NCBI GenBank assembly: GCA_018813405.1
Contig: JAHJBW010000165.1
Coordinates: forward strand, 1 to 13,993
Length of the DNA stretch: 13,993 nt
From: Candidatus Margulisiibacteriota bacterium
Lineage (GTDB): Bacteria > Margulisbacteria > WOR-1 > XYC2-FULL-46-14 > JAHJBW01
Reading direction: 5' to 3'
This document shows, piece after piece, positions 9,101 through 13,600 of this stretch; position 1 is the stretch's first letter, and each line of letters starts with the position of its first letter. The notes below the pieces were generated by a model. It did not search any database, was not told where the DNA came from, and worked only from the letters and a program-made list of their open reading frames with translations. Both the position numbers and the translations under genes were made by a program.

Positions 9101-10217
9101 TGGCAGCGCTAAAGTCCCTTATTTCTGACTTATAAACATAAGCGCGCGAGCCGCCCGATTGAGCCTGCACTCCATAGCCGTCGGTATCGGTAGAAAATAT
9201 TTTGCAATATCTAACCTGTGAATCTGTCCCGTTAACAGAAACTCCCGCGTAGTCATTGCTGGAGTTCGTGTCTAAAGATATCGTCACATATTCAACGGTC
9301 GCGGCATTGTTGAGGATAATGACATGATCAGTTATTGAATCGGCGTCAATGGTGGTCAGGTTCATGCCGGCGCCTCTGAGATAGCGGTTGCTGGAAAGGT
9401 TGATCGGGAAAGTCTCGCCCACGGCGGCATTATAAGTCCCGGCTTCTGCAGATATTCCTTTTATGACATATTGAGAGGCATAGGTCAGGGTCTTTAAAGC
9501 GCTTGCTCCGGTGCCGCCTCCATGGGCATTGTCATCGGTACCCAGAGCGGCATTAACGTAAGCATAATTCCTGTATGACGACCCTGCCGCGCCCGCTCCT
9601 TGATACGCGCCGATATTGGACGCGTCAGAGGCCGCGCCGATACAGGGAGAGGTCGAATAAAGCTGGAAATTGTTGGTAGAGCTGTCAAGGAATTGCGGAC
9701 ACTGCGAAATATCCCCCACCCCTTCCGAAGTGCCGGAATAATTTGTCGCGCAGTTATAAACATTGTTATATGTGGATACTATCTTATTGGCAGAGGTCGT
9801 ATTTATCCCTTTACTACTGCTTCCGGGGGAGCTGTTCAGTTCTGGGGCGCTGCTTATTATATTATTGGTCGCGAATATCTTGTTGGCGGCTGATGAAGCA
9901 GTGTTGTAAATACCGTCCCCATGTCTGATGATCGAATTGTATTCAAGAGTGGCAACGGAAGGATACGTGGCAATGTAAATGCCGTCGCTGGGGCTGTCAT
10001 AAGCTGTGCAATAAATATAGTTATATCGAGCGGTCAAGAAATTTGGCAGAGAAGAGCTTGGGGAATAACTTTCTATCCCCGCGACATCAGACCCTTCAAT
10101 AGTACAATGTGTCACTGTTACCAGCAACCCTGCACCGGCTCTGCTAAAGACACCAACATCAAGATTGTACATCTCACAGTTGGTCACAGAGCCTTTGCCG
10201 TCAGAATCGAAATACAC
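180..10217 (-). CDS. Giant beta-helix/Ig-repeat surface protein, downstream (C-terminal) part after a frameshift
   Basis: This is the 3,345-residue open frame that follows the frameshift. Its nominal GTG start at 10217-10215 is an internal Val of a beta-helix unit, not a real start: it has no signal peptide and the homology continues upstream in this frame to about 10268. Domains in order: the rest of beta-helix unit 4, complete closing unit 5 (from 9560), 26 Ig/fibronectin-like modules (8675-1116), a Big_5-like domain (1115-822), an Ig-like domain (821-498) and a FlgD-like C-terminal domain (497-183). It is rich in Thr, Ser, Val, Asp and Gly. I noticed only one Cys in the Ig tract (module at 4907-4599), in contrast to the Cys-containing beta-helix. 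No catalytic motif was recognised. The likely role is an extracellular stalked adhesin or carbohydrate-binding protein held at the outer membrane by its C-terminus (inference). It should be read with the upstream part as one gene; the stop is TAA at 182-180. Confidence 0.93.
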   Translation of the reverse strand: MYFDSDGKGSVTNCEMYNLDVGVFSRAGAGLLVTVTHCTIEGSDVAGIESYSPSSSLPNFLTARYNYIYCTAYDSPSDGIYIATYPSVATLEYNSIIRHGDGIYNTASSAANKIFATNNIISSAPELNSSPGSSSKGINTTSANKIVSTYNNVYNCATNYSGTSEGVGDISQCPQFLDSSTNNFQLYSTSPCIGAASDASNIGAYQGAGAAGSSYRNYAYVNAALGTDDNAHGGGTGASALKTLTYASQYVIKGISAEAGTYNAAVGETFPINLSSNRYLRGAGMNLTTIDADSITDHVIILNNAATVEYVTISLDTNSSNDYAGVSVNGTDSQVRYCKIFSTDTDGYGVQAQSGGSRAYVYKSEIRDFSAANSWGVNIKDGCDGVTVESCTLINNYIGLYTQNSGEQSWIFNSIVSFAPEGSAGGIGLSAAGGGTINARYNDVYNNTTNYSSCTGGVGALTVEAGFVNVPNDDFQLLSTSECINAGDPDPIYNDPDGSRADLGAYYFTESEPETGPSVTLLSPTGSEKWMGGAAYSITWVATAGSTALEVNGATIYYSTDEGTSFVAIASSQPSDGPYSWTIPSHFNTDEARVRVTIDDAGGLQGTGESSSNFIIDSTPPTVPALIFPINDTATNDATPTFLWTHAGDNLSGIASYEVRVDGTSEAIVADVTAYTPTTALTEASHTWEVRARDGAGNWGNFSTFESFSVDLTTPEVTGIVLLDSVRNDRTYSNTLTLTVEAQGVTGSPSHMRMAQDAGFTDNDSGWLAYAQSTEYALTAGEGTREVYYYLKDAAGNTTEVVSSNIIIDTLHPSVESIALTNTYDGGSVYTRSATISLEASGVSAEAVSMQIAEDIDFTTNPTAWLVYDPSYEYTLVGSDGTREVYYKVRDIASNESNTVNSSIILDTTPPTQVVLSSPADGSATNNLAPTLIWDPATDAMSGVGSYEVRWQGNIIVTTEAGTTTYSFAGDQTEASYTWEVRATDVAGNIGAWSQTWTVTLDATAPSAPTLVYPIGGTSTNDATPTFLWNAAADPLSGIGNYEIRIDGTIAATQGAVTVYTPTDPLTEGSHTWDARAKDKAGNWGSYSTEGAFVIDLQRPTVESISLLDSVRNDGTYSNTLTLTVEAHGITGSPSHLRMAQNAAFSDNDSGWLAYSQSTEYALTAGEGTREVFYYIKDSAGNTSEVVSASIIIDTIHPSVESIALTNTYDGGSVYTRLATISLEASGVSVEAVAMNIAEDIDFTTNPTGWLTYNANYEYTLVGSDGTREVYYKVRDIASNESNTVNSSIILDTTPPEQVVLSSPADYSATNDLTPTLAWNAATDITSGIGSYEVRWDGTEVSTQGATTEFTFTVSQSEASHTWEVRAQDKAGNWGVFSSTWTVTLDATAPSTPTLAYPISGVTTNDATPTFLWDAATDPLSGIGNYEIRIDGTVTATVGAVTTWTAVDSLTNSSHTWDARAKDKAGNWGNYSTAGSFIVDSQAPTVEAITLLDSVRNDTTYSSTLTLSIEAQGVVGSPSHMRMAQNAAFSDNDSGWLAYVQDTEYTLTAGEGTREVFYFLKDSLGNTSEVVSSSIIIDTVHPSVESIALKNTYDGGTLYTRSTTISIEASGVSAEAVAMSIAEDIDFTSNPTGWLAYNANYEYTLTASDGTKTVYYKVRDIASNESNIANNSIILDTTAPTAPLLVNPVNTSTNDATPVFMWDTSTATSGIGSYEVRIDGGTTALVTQGATASYTPSVSLSEGSHTWEVRALSKAGWWGSYSTTATVTVDVTAPTVVLYQPNGGENIWGGTTYEITWEATDNLTPQADINIYIRRSSDGGSTWSVPGGPYINDGSQTWNVPELNTSQCRISIEAVDAAQNTGTDMSDANFIVDSTPPTAPALIAPVNTYSNDLTPTFSWSASTSRSGVGSYEVRVDGGTTLLATQDATTSYTPTTSLSEGAHTWEARARNVLDIWGSYASTATVTLDATAPSAPTLVFPVGGTTTNDATPTFLWDAAVDPISGIASYEVRIDGTIVATQGAETYYTPTDPLTEGSHTWDARAKDRADNWGNYSTAGSFIVDTLGPTVESIVLLDSVRNDRTYSSTLILTVEAQGVNGSPSLMRMAQDSGFTDNDSGWLVYAQSTEYTLTAGEGVRSIYYYLKDTLGNTSEVVASSITIDTLHPSVESIALTNTYDGGSIYTRSTTISVEASGVSAEAVAMNIAEDAAFTSNPTGWLTYNVNYEYALAAGDGTKTVYYKVRDIASNESNTVNDSIVLDTTPPTQVTLSSPADNSATNDLTPTLAWTAATDVTSGIGSYEVSWDGTIVSTQGATTSFAFTASQTEASHTWEVRARDKAGNVGQFSLTWTVTLDATAPSTPALVYPISGTTTNDATPTFRWDASTDVLSGVANYEIRVDGTTMATLSASSTSWTIATSLTDASHTWDARAKDNAGNYSAYASAEGFTVDATGPLISSITLTDSVRGDPYYANTLTISVEANGVSGGPAQMRMAQDAGFSDNDSGWLAYAQSTEYLLTAGEGTREVYYYLKDASGNTGEVVSASIIIDTVSPEVGSIILKDTTTGSTTVTSSQTISIEAVTVSAEAVSMRTAQDAAFTTNDTGWVAYSANFTYSLTAGNGLKTVYFKVRDRASNESLSVNNSITLDTNKPAVSSITLRDRNTDSILYTNQTIISIEANSVTGTPTQMKISQDSGFSGAVWQTYSQTVTFEVSSGDGTKTVYYKLQSALSSESDAVNNSITLDTTPPSQVALSTPANGSSVTSQTPTLAWTAATDVTSGIGSYEVTFDGTAITTLGAVTTYTFAQTQTVGSHTWEVRARDKASNWGILSGSWSFTITGTAPTVSVIQPNGGEDIEGGGSYDIKWSAVSAFGVNYINLRYSQNNGGSWIEIVTGEANDGTYSWTVPAIDTQQALVSVEAVDIYGSVGADMSDAVFTIDSSGPTVTIEAPTGGEMVSGLNNSYTIRWSATDAFALAASPISIRYSSNGGTSWSEVASGLSNTGTYSWTVPSVSVTTARISIEAIDAVGKIGTSASVDFTIDSSTPEVSSITPADGETSVSVSTSIIVVFTEAMSRETVEAAFSLSPAAAGSASWSSDSKTYTYTPASHLSYSTDYNIGIGASASNRAGNPISTAFSSIFATEASTDDHSPTVILKVKGVSLKSGDYLPRRPIFTGKISDDLSVDTSSVKMYLDHIEVIPSITVISSSTIEVSYDVLSDLSIAEHVILLTAADTASNYGTQEVTFLISNDTGIKGAVVAYPTLIKPLSGQTSKISYNLTKDTEVAIYVFGMSGRLEWMQKFTAGGNGGRAGYNEILFDAISRISGNAIGNGMYMVKITADNKVIGKTYIVILD
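183..497 (-). other. C-terminal FlgD-like / type IX-like sorting domain
   Basis: The last 105 residues have A-Y-P-T-L-I-K-P (where relatives usually have Y-P-N-P-F-x-P), then S-Y-N-L-T-K-D-T-E-V-A-I-Y-V-F-G, S-G-R-L-E-W, G-G-N-G-G-R-A-G-Y-N-E, I-G-N-G-M-Y and V-I-G-K-T-Y-I-V-I-L-D at the very end. This is the FlgD-Ig-like/T9SS type A-like C-terminal domain plan: a short Ig fold with L-S/T-x-D-x-x-V, G-R-x-x-W and N-G-x-Y. In that family the domain acts as an export or surface-attachment signal. The adjacent PorV-like gene agrees with that use. Loss of N-P-F is unusual. Confidence 0.75.
498..821 (-). other. Ig-like domain preceding the C-terminal sorting domain
   Basis: About 108 residues with a charged linker (E-A-S-T-D-D-H-S-P), G-D-Y-L-P-R-R-P-I-F-T-G-K-I-S-D-D, V-K-M-Y-L-D, V-S-Y-D-V, and L-L-T-A-A-D-T-A-S-N-Y-G at the end. 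The I-S-D-D ... S-V-x-x-x-L-D ... A-x-D-x-x-x-N pattern is common in domains just before C-terminal sorting domains of large exported proteins in FCB-like and candidate-phylum bacteria. No named family is claimed. Confidence 0.6.
822..1115 (-). other. Big_5-like (SbsA-type) Ig domain
   Basis: About 98 residues: S-S-T-P-E-V-S-S-I-T-P-A-D-G-E-T, then V-V-F-T-E-A-M, Y-T-P-A-S-H-L and a final A-G-N-P-I-S-T. The motif P-x-D-G-x-x-x-V followed by F-T/S-E-x-M is typical of the bacterial Ig-like Big_5 domain found at the ends of secreted multi-domain proteins. Its likely role is structural. Confidence 0.75.
1116..1721 (-). repeat. Tandem pair of type C Ig-like modules
   Basis: Two GANCHOR-like modules at 1721-1422 and 1421-1116. 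The first reads Q-P-N-G-G-E-D-I-E-G-G with I-K-W-S-A and Y-S-W-T-V-P. The second reads A-P-T-G-G-E-M-V-S-G with I-R-W-S-A-T-D and Y-S-W-T-V-P. Both end F-T-I-D. They close the A/B array at its C-terminal side, as module 1 opens it at the N-terminal side. Confidence 0.8.
1722..3164 (-). repeat. Ig stalk quartet 5 with an extra B module (A1-B1-B2-B3-A2)
   Basis: A1 at 3164-2880, B1 at 2879-2586, divergent B2 at 2585-2292, an additional B3 at 2291-2004, A2 at 2003-1722. B3 keeps G-D-G-T-K-T-V-Y-Y-K and V-N-N-S-I-T-L-D but has lost the G-W-L turn (V-W-Q-T-Y). It is the most diverged B copy. This A2 is also the only module in the tract whose last residue is Thr and not Asp. Confidence 0.83.
3165..4316 (-). 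repeat. Ig stalk quartet 4 (A1-B1-B2-A2)
   Basis: A1 at 4316-4035, B1 at 4034-3741, B2 at 3740-3447, A2 at 3446-3165. The subtype order is again A1-B1-B2-A2 with a total of 1,152 bases. B1 has the variant G-V-R-S-I-Y-Y-Y where other B1 copies have G-T-R-E-V. B2 uses A-G-D-G-T-K-T-V. Confidence 0.85.
4317..5189 (-). repeat. A3-C-A3 block interrupting the quartet array
   Basis: A3 at 5189-4908, type C at 4907-4599, A3 at 4598-4317. The two A3 copies share V-D-G-G or I-D-G-G after S-Y-E-V-R, S-L-S-E-G, and T-A-T-V-T at the end, which sets them apart from A1 and A2. The type C module reads Q-P-N-G-G-E-N-I-W-G-G, I-T-W and holds the only Cys I found in the Ig stalk. The block replaces the expected A2 and adds two modules (591 bases), leaving the array to resume at A1. 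Confidence 0.82.
5190..6059 (-). repeat. Ig stalk quartet 3, first three modules (A1-B1-B2)
   Basis: A1 at 6059-5778, B1 at 5777-5484, B2 at 5483-5190. The fourth position is not the usual A2 but an A3 module belonging to the next block. B2 here has the G-T-K-T-V-Y-Y-K form also found in quartet 4, whereas quartets 1 and 2 have G-T-R-E-V-Y-Y-K, so the array shows at least two sub-lineages. Confidence 0.83.
6060..7211 (-). repeat. Ig stalk quartet 2 (A1-B1-B2-A2)
   Basis: A1 at 7211-6930, B1 at 6929-6636, B2 at 6635-6342, A2 at 6341-6060. The order and the subtype signatures match quartet 1. A1 has Y-E-I-R-I-D-G and T-W-D-A-R-A-K-D-K; B1 has S-V-R-N-D and D-N-D-S-G-W-L-A-Y; B2 has N-T-Y-D-G-G-S-V-Y-T-R; A2 has S-S-P-A-D and W-T-V-T-L-D. 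The period is 1,152 bases. Confidence 0.85.
7212..8366 (-). repeat. Ig stalk quartet 1 (A1-B1-B2-A2)
   Basis: Four modules: A1 at 8366-8085, B1 at 8084-7791, B2 at 7790-7497, A2 at 7496-7212. A modules share T-N-D/N-x-x-P-T, S-G-I/V-x-S-Y-E-V-R and T-W-E-V-R-A; they look fibronectin-III/Ig-like. B modules share an M-x-x-A-x-D core, a G-W-L or A-W-L turn, Y-x-L-x-x-G-x-G-T-R-E-V-Y-Y and a final I-I-x-D. Module ends are Asp, followed by a Pro four residues on. B2 here differs from B2 of quartet 2 at 10 of 98 residues by my alignment. Confidence 0.85.
8367..8675 (-). repeat. Ig-like module 1, type C (GANCHOR/Kre9-KNH-like)
   Basis: About 103 residues starting T-G-P-S-V-T-L-L-S-P-T-G with S-I-T-W, I-Y-Y-S-T-D-E-G-T-S-F, Y-S-W-T-I-P and a final F-I-I-D. 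This pattern (S-P-x-G-G-E-x-W-x-G-G, I-T-W, Y-S-W-T-V-P) is the bacterial form of the Ser-Thr-rich GANCHOR-type Ig fold. Here the G-G-E is altered to G-S-E. It forms the joint between beta-helix and stalk. Confidence 0.75.
8676..9560 (-). repeat. Beta-helix unit 5 (short, 'closing' type) and exit to the Ig stalk
   Basis: It starts Y-V-N-A-A-L-G-T-D-D, a divergent form of the unit opening, and has L-K-T-L in place of W-K-T-L. Like unit 1 it contains V-R-Y-C, V-Y-K-S-E-I, V-E-S-C-T-L-I-N-N and S-E-C-I-N-A-G-D-P-D-P-I-Y-N-D-P-D-G with R-A-D-L-G-A-Y-Y. A short acidic linker (T-E-S-E-P-E) leads to the first Ig-like module. Confidence 0.83.
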
Positions 10218-10600
10218 TCCGTTATGATAGTTTGTGTTAGCCGTACGGAAAATACAATTGCTAATTGCCCAGGGCCATTGACATTGATCCCGTCGCTATT
10301 TGTGGTGCCGGCAATTTTGATCGTAAGGCCCTCAAATGTTCCACTGCCGGCCGGGAGTTGAACAACATCCACATTAGAACTTCCTTCGATCGAACATGAA
10401 GAAGCGCCTGCACCCGACAAATAGCGACCCTGAGTAAAGACAAGAGGGAAAGTTTCTCCGTTATCACTGTCATATCTGCCTCCCGCGATATGTATAGTGC
10501 CGCTTGCGTATTGTGAGGCCTTTGTCAGCGTCTTCCAGGCATTGCCCTCACCCGCGGAAGATCCAGCATTGCTGTCGCTGCCGTTTATGGCATCAACGTA
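9561..10600 (-). repeat. Beta-helix unit 4 (long type, carries the frameshift)
   Basis: It starts Y-V-D-A-I-N-G-S-D in the upstream frame and ends S-P-C-I-G-A-A-S-D, G-A-Y-Q-G-A-G in the downstream frame. Its length is 1,040 bases, one less than a multiple of three, as expected for one lost base. Apart from the shift point, all coil motifs of units 2 and 3 are present in order. Confidence 0.85.
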
Positions 10601-13600
10601 CGCGGTGGTCAGATAAGGAGATCCCGCCAGCCCATCACCCTGATACGCCCCCATATTCGTCGAATCTGAAGCGGTGCCAATACATGGTGAGGCAGAATAT
10701 AACCGGTAATCGTTGGAAGAGGGATCAAAAAATTGCGGACATTGCGCGATGTCGCCCGTGCCCTCGGATGTGCCGTTATAGTTTGTGGCGCAGTTAAACA
10801 CATTATTATATGTCGAGGTTATCAAGTTGGCGGAAGTCGTCCTGATACCATAACTGCCAGACCCCGGCCCAACATTAAGGACAGGGTTGCTGCTAATAAT
10901 ATTGTTACTTGCGGTTATTTTTGTATCGGTGTCACTACTGGTATTATATATCCCATAGGTATGTTTTAGTATGGAATTGTATTCCAGTGTTGCTACCGTT
11001 GGATATGTTACATTATAGATCCCATAACTGCTGCCCGCGTCATATGCCGTGTAATAGATGTAATTATATCTGGCGATCAAGAAATTGGGAGAACTGCTAC
11101 TGGCGCAGTTAATATAAATACCAGCCGCGTCCGACCCTTCGATCGTACAATAACTGACCTGTACCAATAAGCCGGCATTGGACCTGTTATTTACCCCAAC
11201 ATCCAGGTCGATCATTCTGCATCTCGAAATACTGCCCTGCCCGCTAGTATTTATTGTAACTCCGTTAGAAATACCCGAATTTCCCGTTTTGAACAGACAG
11301 TTATAGACAGTTACGAAACCGTTGGCATCAATCCCGTCATAATTGCTGGTCCCGTTTATCTTCACCGTCAGGCCTTCAAAGGTGCCTGTTCCAGAGGCTA
11401 ACTGAATGACGTCGGAGTTGGCACTGCCTTCTATGGTGGACAGCTCATACCCGGCGCCGTATATTCCCCGGCTGTCGGTAAAAACTATCGGGAAGCTTTC
11501 ACCGTTATTGGTATCATAGGTCCCCGTCGCGACATGGATAGTGGTAGAAGCGTATTGCGAAGCTTTGGTTAGCGTCTTCCACGCATTGCCTTCCCCGGCA
11601 GAACTCCCTGTGTTACCGTCATTGCCGTTCACCGCATCAACATAGGCCGTGGTCAGATAGGGCGATCCGGCTACGCCGCTCCCCTGATACGCGCCGCGGT
11701 TGGACGACGCGTCAGACGCGGTCCCAATGTTTGGAGAGGAAGAAAAAAGCCTGTAGTCATTGGCATCAGGATTGACGAATTGCGGGCAGGCCGAAAGTCC
11801 GCCGGCAGTCTCAGATGTCCCGGTATAATTGGTGGCGCAATTGAAAACGTTGTTATAGCTTGGGATGATCTTGTTGGCCGAGGCAGTGTTTATTCCGTGA
11901 CTGCTGGAGCCCGCGGCTATGTTAAGCTCCGGATTACTGCTAATGATATTATTGTTGGCAAATATCTTTGTGTTGGCATTGCCAGCAGAATTATATATGC
12001 CGTACGTATGCTTTATGATCGAATTGTATTCAAGCGTAGCAACCGTTGGATAATTCACGTTTTCAATCCCAAAACTGTTGCCAGCGTCATAAGCCGTGCA
12101 ATAGATATAATTATATCTTGCGATCAAAAAATTGGGGTTGGCAGTGTCCGCACAATAATTATAGATACCCGCGACATCAGATCCTTCTATTGTGCAATAG
12201 GTCACGGTCACCAGCAGGGATTCATCGGTCCTGTCAGTAACCCCCGTATCCAGGTTATACATCCAGCAAGTTGAGACCGTGCCGCTGCCGTTGGTGTTGA
12301 AATATACACCGTTATTGTAATTAGCGGATGCCGTTTTAAAGATGCAATTGTAAACATAAGCATCGACACCGCCCACATCTATCCCGTCACGGTTGGTAGA
12401 GGTGCCCCCTGGCTTGATGGTCAATCCCTCTATCGTGCAGTTCGCGCCATTAATGACCAGGACATCTGCCGCCGAAGTTCCTTCGATACTGCATAGAGAG
12501 GTGCTCTCGCCAGAGATGTGTATTTTATCCAGAGTGAAGGTTATGGGAAAAGCCTCTCCGTTCGCGCTATTATAGGTTCCTTGCGCCACGATGATCCTGT
12601 CCGCGTAGGCACACTGGGTGGATGCGTAAGAAAGCGTCTTCCATGGCGATCCGCTGGAGCCATCGTTTGAGTTATCGCCGTTAACAGCATCCACATAATA
12701 GGTCGGTGGCGGCGGTGGTGGCGGCGGGGTCTGATCATAGTAATATGCGCCCAGGTCCGCGCGGGTTCCGTCTGGATCGTTGTATCTTGGATCAGGGTCT
12801 CCGGCGTCTATGCACTCCGAAGTTGCCAGCAAATGATAATTATTATGCGGCACATCGGTAAACCCTGCTTCAACAGTGATCGATCCTATGCCGCCGGAGC
12901 ATTGGTTGTAATTGGTTTCGCTGTTATAAATATCGTTATAGACAGCATTGACAGTGCCTGCGGATTGCAGGTTGATGCCATAACTGCCCGATGCAACCGC
13001 CGCCTCTGGCGCACTGGCAATAATGCTGTTAATGACATCCAGCGCCCCCGATGCCACATTATATGAAATGCCGATCAAATTGTTTACCAGGGTACAGCTC
13101 TCCACGGTCGCCGCGGTAAGGGGGCTGGCGGTGATAGAAATACCATTCCCGCTAAAATCCGACTTGGACCCGTGAACTTCGGACTTGTATATTTTGAACA
13201 GATCGGCTGAAACCTCAATCCCTGTGTTCCCCGAAATTCCATTCGCCATTACCCTGCAATATCTTACCTGCGCGTTGCTTCCCGTACATTTGATCAAGGT
13301 ATCCATCATGCCGCCAGTGTTAAAATAGAAAGCAATACTTTCCAGGGTTGAGTTCCGCCCAATATCAAAGCCTAACTGGCCTGAAGTAGATGTACATTCT
13401 ATAGTGGTATTGGTAGACGAACTTCCAAGCACATGCCGGTCATTTCCAAGAGCCATTGGGAATACTTCACCATTAACTGTGTTGTCATACAATCCAGCCG
13501 CCAGATTGATCTTTTTCAATCCATACTTCATAGCCTTGGTAAGAGTCTTCCATGCATTGCCGGTCCCCGCAGAAGAGCCGGAATTGCTGTCACTGCCATT

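Noticed and set aside
10215..10217. GTG as a true start for a separate 3,345-residue protein
   Set aside because: It encodes the conserved Val of G-V-Y-F in a beta-helix unit, the homology continues upstream of it in the same frame, and no signal peptide follows.
10255..10285. Programmed ribosomal frameshift joining the two frames
   Set aside because: No slippery heptamer of the X-XXY-YYZ form is present at the shift point and the P-site codon would re-pair poorly. A one-base indel explains the data more simply.
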